64,000 nt of DNA. Source: Sphagnum compactum. Taxonomy: Eukaryota; Bryophyta; Sphagnopsida; Sphagnales. The stretch covers positions 14,996,304 to 15,060,303 of the forward strand of contig OZ234496.1 in NCBI GenBank assembly GCA_965153455.1. The letters run 5' to 3'. Positions 10,863-22,939 of this stretch are shown here, piece by piece. Under the pieces are notes generated by a model, which was not told the DNA's origin, did not search any database, and saw only the letters and a list, made by a program, of their open reading frames with translations. The translations under genes were made by a program, and so were the position numbers. Every line of letters begins with the position of its first letter. Within the stretch, counting starts at the first letter, position 1.

Positions 10863-11320
10863 CGTACTTAGCTTAATCACGTTCCCAATTGGTCTGTTAA
10901 TCACGTTCCCAATAGGTCTGTTAATCAAGTTCTCATTTGGGTTACTCATGTTCTCATTTGGATTCATCAAGTTGGCATCTGGTTAATCGCGTTCCCATTT
11001 TGTCAATATGTTTGTATTTTGGTTGGTTAATCATGTTCCCATTTAGTTTAATCAAGTTTGCATTTCATTAATCAAGTTTGTGGTTTGGGTTAATCATGTT
11101 CTCATTTGGTAAATCCAGTTTGCATTTGGTAAAATCACGTTCCCATTTTGTCAATCGTGTTCACATTCGGTCCATTAATGGCATTCCCATTTGAGTTAAT
11201 CAAGTTTGTGTTTGGGTTAATCACATTCCCAGTTGGGTTAAATCAAGTTCACGTTTGGGTTAATAATGTTCACGTTCACAACATTTGTTTAATCACGTTT
11301 GCATTTGCATAATCACGTTC
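10863..11320. repeat. degenerate minisatellite, TTAATCACGTTCCCATTTGG-like unit
   Basis: About 18-20 imperfect units of roughly 20-27 bp share the pattern TTAATCA[CA]GTT[CT][CGT]CATTTGG. The first two units are nearly identical and later ones diverge, with GTTTGCATTTG and GTTCACGTTTGG variants. The array starts about 90 bp upstream of the putative TATA box of the HMA gene, so it sits in the presumed promoter. It carries no open frame. Confidence 0.85.
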
Positions 11321-12589
11321 TCCTCTGCTTCTGCTTGGCGTACTTTTCATGTCCCCCCTGCTTTGTTTCGTGTTCCCCTGCTTTTAGGGTTTGATCTACT
11401 TTGCAGAACATGCATTACAAAACGTTTTAAGAAAAAATTTGCAACTTTAAAACAAATTTTTTAATTTTTTATAAAATTGGCAACTGAAAAACAAATTACC
11501 CACACCAACACACTTGGTACCTTTCTCGGGTTTCAATAAGGTAAAAAGTGAAGGGTCCAAAACCGTCATTTGAACTCATAGACCCCCATTTAATCTCAAG
11601 ACAAGATATTCATAATGCTTAGAGGCAACCAGAAGGAATTTGGGTTAAATTTTTTTAAACCATGGTATGAGTATGGGTGGTACTTCATTGATGGGTAAGG
11701 GTTACTTGTACATCAATAGGTGGGGTTAGGAATTCAGTACTTAAACTAAGACCCATCTAAACCCTAAACCCTAACCCTAAACCCTTTCTCCACTTCCTTC
11801 TTTGGTTTTTAATTTATTGCTCGGCCCTTCAAGGTAGAGTGTAAAAGACACCACCATGGTAACCACCACCATCTGCTTCCAATTTAGTATGTTGAATATT
11901 TATCATCCTTATGGATGTCATTTGAAGGGGAGCATCCTTATGCGGGATGGAAGAGTCCAGTCGCTTGTTTATAATAAAGTTTGACAAGTTTACATCAATT
12001 GTTTACAAAAATGTACTTAAGTACTCTTAGGCTGCTAACTCTTCCTCCCAAGCTTCACAAACAGGAGTACTTGCTTATACATAGTACTTCCTCAAACTAG
12101 AGTTAATCTTTCACCTATCTCTCTCTCCAAACTCCAAGTTGTCTCAAAGTTGGTGAGGTAGTCAGAAGTTGAATGATGCAAAATTTGCCAACCAAGCATG
12201 ATAATTGAGTGCCTTTCTATTATGTGTTAGGTTTAGGGTTTAGGGTTAAGGAGTGGTTATGAACCCCCATTATAGTCGGGTTTTCTTATAGGCAATAGGT
12301 ATCTATCTAGCGAGATATCTAACCAAGCTATATGTGAACCCACATCCAAAGGCAAATGGTAATTAATATTCACCACGAGGCTATTTTCTTCATTTTAAAT
12401 TTGTCCACAATATGAATAGACATATTCTAAAAGATGATATATGTTAGATGGAAATTAACTCTGAACATTGAAATGGTGACAAAACAATATTCCTTCAGGT
12501 TGTGAAGGCCATAACCAAATGGAAAAATTGTAATTTGACACATATGAAGCAAACCAAAAGGATGGCAACATGTTGATGAAATAAACGTT
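11321..12589. other. gene-free stretch with telomere-like patches
   Basis: No supported coding region. It contains the telomere-like patch at 11757-11786 and a shorter one near 12228-12246 in the opposite orientation. Confidence 0.5.
11757..11786. repeat. interstitial telomere-like repeat
   Basis: About four units of CCCTAAA, one shortened to CCCTAA, match the Arabidopsis-type plant telomere repeat on the minus strand. Short interstitial patches like this are common in plants and may come from telo-box promoter motifs or break repair. Similar fragments occur near 14440, 15220, 38760 and 45187. Confidence 0.75.
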
Positions 12590-13262
12590 TTATTTGGATG
12601 GAGTTCACCACGTGGATGAACGTCAATATGGATGCAAGTCGACTTCGTGAATCAAAATGACCATTTTGAGGAAGTTGACAACACGGATGGTGAAGGGTAT
12701 CACATGAGAACTCAACGACATGGATAAATGTGTTGATGGATAAAATTGACCATGTGGTTGGCCATATGGATGAATTCTACTCATCAATGAAAATGAATAT
12801 GTATGGTTGAATTACATCATTTCTAAAAAAAAATCCATGTTATCAATCCATATTGACATAATTTATCCATAAGGTACATCGCATTTGTATAGTAAATTTC
12901 GCCAATGAGTACATCCACACCATCAAATTTCATTCATGTTGTTTGATGCATTTGTGTCATCCAAATGGGCATGTTTCTTTCATGCCACTAGTGTCAACTA
13001 CGATGCCAATTTCCTCTATACTATTAAGTTTCATAAATACACTTCAAATTCATCTACGTCATTTTAGTATCATCGTTAATTTCATCCACATGGTGCACTT
13101 TCGTCCACATGACAAGTTCAACCATAATCCTCCAATTCCATCCTTGTGTTGGAGTTCATCCATGCAATCAAGTTCATCTTTCTTTGATGTTTCATCCATG
13201 AGCTCAATACGCCAACTTATTATGGATGAAATTTCAAGCTTTTGGATAGCGCAATCATTATA
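12590..13262. repeat. degenerate CATGGATGAA-type repeats, both orientations
   Basis: The left part (about 12590-12770) carries GGATGAA/ATGGATG motifs every 20-30 bp on the plus strand. The right part (about 12935-13250) carries the reverse complement, TTCATCCA, at similar spacing. The whole is a loose inverted pair of degenerate arrays. Open frames here on both strands follow the repeat and have no family match I recognise. Confidence 0.5.
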
Positions 13263-13309
13263 GATAGACTGGACATAAAGCTGTACCATCACCATCTCCA
13301 AACCAGACA

Positions 13310-14990
13310 AAAGTGAAGCAGCAGCACCCACCAAGCACACCATACAGGATGGATGATATGTGGACAGAAAACACTTTTTCATTATCTTCCTATCCCATAT
13401 CTGAACCACAGTGATTATTAGCTATATACTGACTATTCACATGTATCTACCTACCTACCTACCTACCTACCTAGTAACCACCAATTTCCTTACCTACATA
13501 CATAATCACCACATACATTACCAACCTACCTATGCTCCTTACCTATGATACTTACCAAGTTACATATGTAGTTTACCTAGCTAGTGGGAGGTGGAAGTAG
13601 GTATGAAGGGTTACCAAGGTAAAACGCAGCTAGGGTTCATTTTTCATTCACAACTGAGTCATAATGGGTTTCCAATGGATGGTTGGTGCACTGGTGGGCG
13701 CTGGTGTCACATACATGCCCCCACACTGGGGACATAATGAACCAGCACTCACTCACAAGTGCACCATTAACACAAAAACAATTCCAACATCAAATTTATT
13801 TGAAAACTTTTAAGCTCAATCTTTGAAATGCTGGTTAGCTATCAAATCGTCTGCAATGTATCTACTACATATCTACCAAATGCTTACCCCTAAGAAAAAC
13901 TAGATGCAGCTGTGTGCAAATGAAAAGTGAAAGTGATTTCTGATGTAAAATTTTTTATCCATATTCTTGTTTTGTCCTTTCCAAAACCGGATCATATTGG
14001 CATTGCAAATCTAGTTCCCGAAGGCAAATTTGTCTGGAGATATATAACTTACTTGCATCCAAATAAACAAAAATAAAATAGTGAAAAAGAAACACTTTAT
14101 TTTAATATACATAATAATAATAAAAACAGAAAACACATAAAAATAAAAAATAATAAAGATAAAAGCTTTTTTAAAAAACTAAAACATGAACCAAACAGTG
14201 TTGAAATAACACACCTGTGCATTAGGCATCGGGTTCAAACTAGTATAACTTATAAGTGATCATTGTGAATTGGGTTTTGCATCAATCAAGCATTTGATTT
14301 GATAGGATTCAGTCAATATGTGCAGATGCAGTCTGCCAGTTGGTTTTCTGAGGGTGAACTGGCATTTTGATATGGTTGGCAAGGAGATCATCACATCATA
14401 GCTATCAGCTATATATACAAACCTTTGCGAGCCAAAAAAACCCTAAACCCTAAAACCCCTAAAAACACCAAATTGCACCCCATACTAAGGTTCATTCTTG
14501 ACAATGTTCCCAATGTTCCCAAAACTGAGGGCCCACTTTGTCCAACCGTGAATCTGAAATCGTAGTCGCTGCCCCCATAAAGGGAGTGAACCAACAACAA
14601 GAGCCGATCAGAATCCCAACAAAGAACTGAACACAATGCAAGTCGTAAACCACAACTGAGTTACCAAGGTTCCATCTTTGTAACCTATACTGGAGTAAAC
14701 CCTCCTACTTCCACCTCACACTACCTACCTAGGTAACAACTAACTACCTATGTAAATGGGTAAGTATCATAGGCAAGTAAGTTGGGAGTACCTATAAGTG
14801 GTTACTATGTAGGTAGGTAAGTAGATTCACGCACTTGGTTGCTACTTAGGTAGGTAGATACACGTAGTTGGTTGGTACATTAGCTAAGCACCATGATTAG
14901 CTATGAGACAGAAATACAATGAAAAAGTGTTTTTTCTGTCCACATGCCCCCATCCATCCTGGATATGTTATGGATGGTTTACCCACAACT
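13310..14990. repeat. long imperfect inverted repeat, ~300-bp arms
   Basis: Sequence at about 13335-13625 recurs in reverse complement at about 14650-14975. Shared blocks, in order, include AGGATGGATG, ATGTGGACAGAAAA, CACTTTTTCATT, TGTATCTACCTACCT, AGTAACCAC, CTATGATACTTACC and GAGGTGGAAGTAGG. Arms are about 300 bp with indels, and the spacer is about 1 kb (13640-14640). The spacer has no supported gene. It could be a foldback-type or large-TIR non-autonomous transposon; no clear target duplication was found. Confidence 0.75.
13447..13474. repeat. (CTAC/CTAC)n tetranucleotide microsatellite
   Basis: Six to seven uninterrupted CTAC units lie inside the left arm of the large inverted repeat. 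The right arm has only two or three, so expansion happened after the arms separated. Confidence 0.85.
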
Positions 14991-15273
14991 TGTGTTTGAT
15001 CATTAGAAGTGGATATAGTGGTACTTTTCCTCCATAAGAATTCTGAAAAGCTGAAGCTTCTTCAACTTCCTAGATCAGAATGAGTCCTTATTGTTGTCCA
15101 TTCATAGTGTTAAATCTCATCCCTTTTTTTCCGGCAAAATTCAAAAATAAAAAGTTCCAAAATGAAGTGATTATGAAGGTTTTCAATTGCCAGAAATGGG
15201 GGGGGGAGGGGAAAGGGGTTTAGGGTTTGGAGGGTTTGAGGTTTGGGTTTGGTGTATTCAGCATGATAATTAT

Positions 15274-15489
15274 GGTGCATTCACACTTGGTGTTAAAGAC
15301 TCTAATATTAAGTTCCCTAACACCAAGCTAGTCATTTAGAAACTAAGCCTATTTACCACAAAGATTTTATGTTATGTTAAGTTAACATTCACTTAATATT
15401 AAACAATCACTCATTTAACATTGAGTGCCACCTAAGATGCCACCTAGATATTCACTTAGCACTTAGTTAACATTACGTGTGAACGCACC
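15274..15489. mobile_element. MITE family M1, copy 2
   Basis: A 216-bp element has terminal inverted repeats GGTGCATTCACACTTGGTGTTA at the left and the reverse complement of GGTGCGTTCACACGTAATGTTA at the right. Internal blocks match the copy at 1216-1463. No open frame. A target duplication is not evident, so the superfamily is not assigned. Confidence 0.7.
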
Positions 15490-15837
15490 TTTAGTTCATT
15501 GAAAGGGAAAATAAGACCTATCAGTTATTCATGTAGAAAGTTGCCTCTTTGTCACTATAATTAAGAGTACCAAATGAGGAGATTATACCAAACAAAATGG
15601 CTTAGGAGCCACTAGAAAAAGAAGAAGAGACTAGATGAGGACTAAGCAATACTTGATGGGGATGAAACAAAACAGGATTTGGATGAAACAAACATAAATG
15701 AGGACAAATCCTTTGCTTTGTGAGGAGGAGGCTTTATAGCACTTGCATAAGTTAAACACCCTTTGATGATAATAGTATTGAGATGGATGACTTTGCAAGA
15801 TGACAAGTGCAATTACACATAGGCCCAACCCTCAGTG

Positions 15838-15914
15838 GCTTGAGAACACCCTTGGGCTCATGCCCTCGAGTGACCCTCCCTCAAGAGAACACACTCGTAT
15901 GGGAACCTCCCTTA
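15838..15914. repeat. dispersed repeat R2, copy 1
   Basis: Shares the blocks GAGAACACCC, CCCTCCCTC, GAGAACACAC and GAACCTCCC, in the same order and spacing, with 21004-21069. The class is unknown; it may be part of a degenerate retroelement terminus. Confidence 0.55.
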
Positions 15915-16007
15915 CAACTTTTATTTTAACATAATACACCCGGCTGAAGCACCGGGCTAGTTATTTCAATGTTATTTGTGACCATTGCCAAGCATAATGG
16001 TTAGGGT

Positions 16008-16110
16008 AAAGCTCCAAGCTCCAAGACAAGGGCATTACCGGAGTAAGGGCTCAGGCAAGGTGGAGCTGAGCACAACCCAGATGCGGGTAATGCCCTCGTC
16101 CCAGAGCTTT
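16008..16110. repeat. stem-loop with ~25-bp arms
   Basis: AAAGCTCC.AAGACAAGGGCATTACC (16008-16039) pairs with GGTAATGCCCTCGTCCCAGAGCTTT (16086-16110) apart from a small bulge. Within the loop, GCTCAG (about 16048) pairs with CTGAGC (about 16070). Origin unknown; it has the look of a small foldback or SINE-derived hairpin. Confidence 0.65.
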
Positions 16111-16848
16111 GACCCCACGTGAAAGCCTTGAGGATTTTTCTTTCTCTTGAAATAGTTGCAAATGGAAGGAACTGCAATATAACCATTGTGCGGGAGGTGT
16201 GGCTTTCTGAAAATTACAAGAGCTTTACATTATTGTCCTCATCTTTCATTTGCATTGTTATGAGTAAAATTCACAAGAAATCACCAAGTTGGAAATATAA
16301 ACAATGTGAGTGAATCAATATAGCCTTTCTAGAAAACACATGCAATAATAAAGTTATCCGTAAAGTAAGAAAAACACAGCACCAGAACCCACCCTGAGTT
16401 TGGTCATACAGAGGGTGAGATTCAAAAAAAAAAACTGCAAAAAAGTGCATTAGCATTCAACGGGGGATGAAACTAAAAAAACCGTCAAATCCTGTCTTCC
16501 CTTTTTCCTAAGCGCCTCCACTGCTGCTACATATATTTTCACTGCTCCTACCTGTACACCTACTAGTAGTTAGTCTCGAACCTTGTGCATACTGAGCTAC
16601 AGCATTTCATCCTGAGATTTAATAAGATTGTCTTTACTTTGTGGATACCACTGAAAGAGGGGATAGGGGGTGAAAGGGGGCCCAAAGACAGGGTGAAGAC
16701 GGGGTGATTTTATGGATAACTCTAATGTGTCTTCGCTCTTAACGCTGTGCTAAAGAAACTTTAAAGGTAAGTGTTGTACTAATTTTCACTCTACATTTCA
16801 TGCCCCAACAATTACTTCTCATGATCACCACTTCAACTAAATCACAAA

Positions 16849-16852
<4 letters not shown>

Positions 16853-16885
<33 letters not shown>
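16853..16885. repeat. (TA)n microsatellite
   Basis: A 33-bp uninterrupted TA run in gene-free DNA. Confidence 0.95.
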
Positions 16886-16888
<3 letters not shown>

Positions 16889-17936
16889 AAAAACTGGGTT
16901 ATTTGAGCAAGGTCTTTTTAGGCTATGTCCTTCCCCTCATCTTAAGTGAACCCACACCCACACTAGACTCATGGTGAAAACCCCAAAATCCATTTTAAAA
17001 TTTGCTTCTAAATATTACCATGCTTTCACTAAATCAGTGTCTTTGAGTCCCAAATCTTTACACTTTTTGGGCTTAATACGGTCACTAAGAAGCCTTGCTC
17101 TAAAAGGTGAAGGTATGAGTGTGGGTGCTGTTTCACCCTGGTCACAAAATATTGACCTAATTTGAGTCAAAAAATTTATTTATAATTTTAAAACAAACAT
17201 TGACCTAATTTGAGCCAAAATTTTCAATTATAAATTTTTAAAAACATGGACTTAATTTTTCACACCACCCTACAGAAGTGGATGGAAGCGGCTGCGAGTG
17301 CTAATGCCTAATGGCTGCTAAAGGTTTGTAATCGGTATTTTTTTTCGTATTTGTTTATTTATTTATTTATTTATTTGATGTTTCATCAAATGAAAATGAA
17401 AAATCCAAAAATAAAATAAAAGTTTATATAAAATATTTTTGTTTCAAAATATTTTTCACAAAATGGCAAAAATTTACCACCAAAAAAAATCACTGTTTAT
17501 AATCACCTCTCTATGTCCATAACTCATAGCTCCAATTGCACACTGAAATGGTGTCGACTTTGCAAATTGTTTGAAATATTGACCTCTACACATCTCGGTA
17601 CAAAATGATGTATGAGAGCAAAAAAATGTCCATCGGTTGCAACATGATCTACAGCTGCATTATGAGCAGCACCCACCCACGTGACGTGTTAGGAAAAACA
17701 TGGGATGACTTATTTATTGTTCGGTTTCAGTGCTCCTCACACCGATTCCATGTGGCTGTCTGGAAACAACAACATGGCTGCTTCAACATATATATGTCTG
17801 TTGAATAATTAATTAATTTTGAAGAATTCCATCCCATGTCGAAGAATAAAATATTCTTTGAATATTCCAAAAAATCTTCATTTTCCTTCACAAATTATTA
17901 TTTTTCTTTGAAAAAAAAAGAAATTTTCGGGAGAAA

Positions 17937-18264
17937 ACAAGGGGTGTGTCACACCGTGGGCTTTGCCATTTACATTAAAAAGGATCTTAAGAAGGCAAAA
18001 GAAGAATTGTAGAAACTCCAAATATTTCACCATGCAAAAATATGATATTTCAAAAAATCCTCTAAAAGAAATCAAAACCCTTCAAGATATTATAACTCTA
18101 ATTATAACTAATCTCTCAAGTCTCAACACAAAAAGCCTCGAATAAAAATAGACCTATTATTATTATTATTATTATTACCTAGGGGCCTATAAAAATCCCT
18201 TAAGCTACTATACTCTATAATGAATCTAAACACAACAATGTCGTTGCCTTAGTAGACAAGGCCA
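17937..18264 (+). repeat. dispersed repeat family A, copy 1
   Basis: Begins ACAAGGGGTGTGTCACAC and continues through TTTGCCATTTACATTAAAA, AATATTTCACCATGCA, TTCAAGATATTATAA, ATAGACCTATTATTA, CCTAGGGGCCTATAAAAATC and GAATCTAAACACAACAATG, ending near TAGACAAGGCC. The same ordered blocks recur at 57341-57601 (same strand) and 62774-63130 (opposite strand). An internal (TTA)n run expands in this copy. No coding capacity is seen; it may be a SINE-, MITE- or LTR-derived fragment. Confidence 0.8.
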
Positions 18265-18695
18265 AATTTTTTTATAAAGAATCCTACTATATTTTGGCAA
18301 CCTGTTGGAAGCAATTGTTTAAAATATGGCAATTTTGGCGCATAACTTATTTTGTAAAAATTCCTTTGTATGAGTTGCACGGGATTTTTTTTAGTGTCAC
18401 AATGTGGCAAAAATTCACCCTAATTAATTTTTCAAAAAAATGCTTGTGACAACTTACAATGACACACAACTTGTAAAGACACAACAAAGAATTATCCGTA
18501 ACGAAAGGAGAGTTGGTATGGGTTGTCATCGAATCTCCTGTTTCACAAATCAAGAGATCTCACGAGAAGAAAAAGACGAATAGAAAGCCCTTCGGACCCA
18601 TATGATCCGAACAAACAAGGACTTATGTTCGTGTGCATGCATATGACATTGTAACCTGATATGGTGCAACACACACATGGATCATCCTACGATGA

Positions 18696-18771
18696 CTATG
18701 CACGGGGCCACCGTAGGGCTGGCATGGCATGGGCTATGCACAGGGCCACGGTAGGGCTGGCATGGCATGGC
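18696..18771. repeat. tandem duplication, 2 x 38 bp
   Basis: Two units beginning CTATGCAC.GGGCCAC.GTAGGGCTGGCATGGCATGG start at 18696 and 18734. They are GC-richer than their surroundings and differ at about two bases. Confidence 0.9.
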
Positions 18772-19079
18772 GTTCTTCGGATGAGAGAAAGAAGAAGCAG
18801 AGACTTCGCTCTTGCCGTACGTACATAAGTCAGTGCCCGAATTCCCACTCTTGTGTGTACTTAGTTTGCTATTTGCTAGCTTGGTCCCCATAAGCATGAA
18901 AGAGTGGTCAAACTTTGTTCCGTGTGTGTGTGTTTCGAGGACTACAGTTTTGGAATGGTATCTGGTGGGAAGCCCACCATTCGTGTGACGAAATATCTAA
19001 CTTCCGTCTGTCAGAGTACTTTCCGTAGTTTGCGTATGTCATTGCGATTTTTCAGCGTGCTTGTTGCGCTTGAGAGGCA

Positions 19080-19320
19080 TTTCTCATCTTTTCCACACAG
19101 TGCGCGCATCCAGTGCACCTTCATCCATCGCTAGTCAATTTTTGGCAGAGGACTGTGGCCCTTGAGAGGCATTCCTCATCTTTTTGCACACATCGCAGCC
19201 AATGCACCTTCATTGCTAGTCAATTTGTCCATACATCGCAGCCAATGCACCTTCATTGCTAGTCGATTTGTCCACACATCGCAGCCAATGCATCTTCGTG
19301 GTTAGTCGATTTGTGATAGA
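19080..19320. repeat. 43-bp tandem repeat array
   Basis: Units carrying CATCGCAGCCAATGCACC start at 19191, 19234 and 19277, with a more diverged unit upstream from about 19100. They end in CTAGTC[AG]ATTTGTC. No coding frame is conserved. Confidence 0.85.
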
Positions 19321-19500
19321 TAGACGATAACTTTTTGGTTTACAATCTTCTGTTTTATTAGGGTTTTAACTATCAATTTGTGATAAATCACACCTTTTTA
19401 GTTTATAATTTTTTAACGTATTAATGATCAATTTGTGATAAACGACACCTTTTTAGTTTACAATCTTCCGTTTTATTAGTGATATCCTGATTGTTATATC
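19309..19500. repeat. second tandem array, ~57-68-bp units
   Basis: Three units begin TTTGTGATA[AG]A near 19309, 19377 and 19433, each followed by CACC/AACTTTTT[TA]GTTTA.AAT. The array directly follows the 43-bp array and shares its ATTTGT junction, so one repeat grew out of the end of the other. Confidence 0.75.
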
Positions 19501-21003
19501 CTTTCGTGACATGTGTTTTTCGTGCTTTTATTTGCCTTGTGGATGGGTTCCGTCCCTACCATTTTAATATACAAGGTTTTCCTTCCATATTTTGGAAGGT
19601 ACCTCTTCCGTATTTATATATGTTTTTATCTCTATTTTTTTATGTAATTTAATGTGAGTCAACATAAGAAATTCTTATAGCCATTGCCCTTATTGAATGG
19701 CAGCTAAAATGAAAGAATTCGAGCTTCATCACTTGCGGGTGCCACTGAATGGTTTGTTGGTCAGGTCTGCTGTTGTCCTTCAAAATTTAAAAACAAACAA
19801 ATTTAATTAGAGAAGTCTCTTTTGGAGTAGTATCTTACACTGAAGGCCCGTTTACCATTGAAACCTCATAGTACCCAGTATTTTGGATGAGACCATGACA
19901 AAACCCAAGAGCCCTCCAAACCTAACCTTTCAAAAAAAAAAAAAATTAAATCATAAAAAAAATGTGAAGTATTACGAATGATTGGCTCTAATTTTTATTT
20001 TATGGGTCCACATGGGTTGTTGTTAATTCCATTAGGCCCACCTCTTTGAGTTAGGCCTGAAAAATTCCCCTATATAGTCCCCAGACGACATTATCCACTT
20101 TGATCACGTAGGATGATTGTACGTGGATTTTTCATCCACTTCCATTTGCTTGGCCAGTGTCCTCAAATTATCCTAATGTAAATACAAAGTGAGAGCCCAA
20201 GGTGTTATAAACCAATGATCGATTTTTGATTTCACCGGGCCATTGCCCAACCGCTCAAGTGCAAACTGAAAGAGACCAAAAGATGCAAAGTCATTAGAGG
20301 TATCCGTAACACACTCTAAACTCAAGATTTGAACCCTGAGTTTGGATGAAATGCACAATCAACCCTAAATGTGCGATGGGAGTTTGTTGAATGAAAAAAT
20401 CACACAACTGAGCTCCAAAACATTACCCATAACTCTAATGACCCAACCAAAGGATTTGAAATTGGGTATTATTGTGACACTTTTTCTGGGAATGCCATGA
20501 CTGGAATCTGCAGTTCATCCAAACTGCAAGAAAACAAATTGTGTGTTTCAATGCTCTGGTTTGTTTGTTGTACAAAGTCTATATACATATTTTGGGGTTT
20601 TGAGCTCGAGAGTGCAAGCACAGAATTTGGTGAACAAAGTAGTGTGTGCACAAGGATTTTGGAAGTTTTTTGAGGTGGGTAGGTATTATGTGAAACACAC
20701 AAAAGGTGATTTGCAAGTGTGAAGACAATAAGAAAATGTTCCATGAAGTTCCCAAAAATTGAACTCACAATTAAGTTCATGTAAACAACTCCCTTTTTAT
20801 TTCTATGTGTATTTTTGAGGGATCTCCCCCAGCAGCAGAAGAACCCTAGGGTGTTATGTTATATGCCAAGGGAACTCTCCAATTTTATATGTTCCCATGT
20901 TCCCATGGAAATATTTCTTTTCTACGAAATGGAAAAGAAGCAAGGAAATCAAAAGACAGTTGTTTATGTAAGTGGAGGTTCCCATACTCATGCGTTCTCC
21001 TGA
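19501..21003. other. gene-free stretch
   Basis: Short open frames on both strands (for example 20469-20780 minus) show no motif I recognise and no splice-consistent partners. Nothing is assigned. Confidence 0.45.
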
Positions 21004-21069
21004 GGTTCGAGAACACCCACGGGTGCCCCTCCCTCGTGAGAACACACTACTTGTATGAGAACCTCCCCT
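21004..21069. repeat. dispersed repeat R2, copy 2
   Basis: See the copy at 15838-15914: the same ordered blocks GAGAACACCC, CCCTCCCTC, GAGAACACAC and GAACCTCCC. Confidence 0.55.
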
Positions 21070-22739
21070 AGAACATTAACACTTGATAGAGCATTCCTTC
21101 AAAACCTGGAACCAAATGAAAAGTACTACATGATGATGATGATGAAGATGAAGAGAACTACATTGTTTGGTAGTGTCTCTCTCCCCGTGCTTTCAAGCAG
21201 AAGAGCTGAACAAAATATCTTCCTTATTTCAAGGCAAAAACTTGAAAAAGCAACAAGCCTCTTGTTGTTGTTGTTGTTGATGAGAGTTCGTGAGGCCCAT
21301 ATCCTGTGTGGGCCCTCAAATCATTCATTCATTTCATTCCCTTCAAGCAAGCAGAAGGTAGTGTGTTGCCCCCAAAAATTCAACATTTCCCAATGCTTTG
21401 AAAACAAGGTTTTGTCTTCCCTAGAAATTTGGTAAACACAGAGTACCCAGAAGCAAGAGATCCTCATGATGAAATGAATGGGTTGTTACACACACAATCC
21501 ACTGACTCAGCAACTGCAGAATAGAAATGACTGCAAAGGGAGTAAGTACATCATCTACATGATCCATAACTTGGAGTGTTTTTTTCTTGTTATGAATTTT
21601 GTGATGTACTCCAAGTAGCAATTCATCCATAAGAAGAAGAATTAGCCACATCTGGGCTATATAAACTACAGATATGAAAATACAAATTTTTTAATTATCC
21701 TTTTGTATTTTTTATTACTTATTGGAACTAAACATGCAGTGATATTTTTTTCAATTTCTTCTGGTGGTGTGTTATTGGCTAAACCCACCATCCCAAGAGG
21801 GATTTAGTAATTTAAATGACTAGTTTAAAATTGTAGTTTTTAAAAATGCTACCAAATTAAAAAATCAGAGTCCAAATGTGACGAAAACAGTTTCAAAGAA
21901 ATTTTTTTGAAGTTCGACAATTTTTAAAAAGAAAAATTAGAATATTTTTATTTGTGTTTCTCGCATTTTTTAATGAAATTTTGCACCAAAGCAAAGCTTA
22001 ACAACTAAGCATTGAAATCTGACAATCTCTTCTACCCATTGAATTTTTCAACTTTTGACAATTGAAACTTCAAAAATCACTTTTTTAAAAAAATAAAATT
22101 GAATTTCTCTTTTTGACAAAATTTTGCTATTAAAAAAAAAGGGCTGTGGACCACAAGGTACATGAACATGATGTAAAACTTGCTAAACTTTATTGCAAGA
22201 GAACACAAGAAGAAAGGGAGAAGAGCAAGAAAGGACATAAATCCACCATCACACCTTAGTTGTAAACCTCAATAACATTCCAAACAAGGGCACCCACATC
22301 GAAGAAGCTCGAGCTACAAGGGTACTTATTCTTTTGGGGGACTCCAGCTTTTGGATGGTCGTGAGTTAAACCCTTTTGCCGATGTTTAACTCACCTACAG
22401 ATGCAATGAGTTAAACGTGGCAAAAGGTTGGATGGACACACACTAAACATGTGCAATGATTTACATGGAGCTATTGTAGGACAATGAACATGAGAATATA
22501 ATTTTCCCCTAATTTACTCAATTTTAATACCAAGGTTTTTAATTATGGTGCTATAGATTGAATGCTTTATAATAATGGACATATAAGGTGCACTAGTTTG
22601 GAGTTTAGAAGTGAGACTCTCAATGGGTGGGCAATGTTTGGATCTAATTAAGCATATTTGCTAGTTATCCATTAGTTTGGTTGTCTAAACTATTTTAGAT
22701 TTTTCAAAAGTTGGCATAATTTTTAAGGCATTTCATCCA
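21070..22739. other. gene-free stretch
   Basis: Contains (ATG)n near 21131 and (GTT)n near 21260. The open frame at 21055-21435 follows these simple repeats. No gene is supported. Confidence 0.45.
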
Positions 22740-22939
22740 ATGACTAACTTGGATTGTCCTACTTCCATGAGTTCATTGATTGTTTCCTCATTCCCCATAT
22801 CATCAATTTCCCTTACACCAAGCATTGCCAAACTTCCTTGGTTCATCCATTCTCTAACTCTTTTCTATTGTCTAATTTCTTTGCATTCATCCATTGGCCA
22901 ACTTCCCCAAATTCATCCATCCCCCCCCCCCCCCCCCCC
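22740..22939. repeat. TTCATCCATT-type degenerate repeat ending in C19
   Basis: TTCATCCA/TTCATTGA motifs alternate with GCCAAACTTCC at irregular spacing, then a pure C19 run covers 22921-22939. The motif resembles the array at 12935-13250, so the two may share a source. Two overlapping open frames here follow the repeat and are not credible genes. Confidence 0.6.

Noticed and set aside
12943-13409. Frames of 106 and 116 codons on opposite strands
   Set aside because: They follow the TTCATCCA/TGGATGAA repeat and have no recognisable motif.
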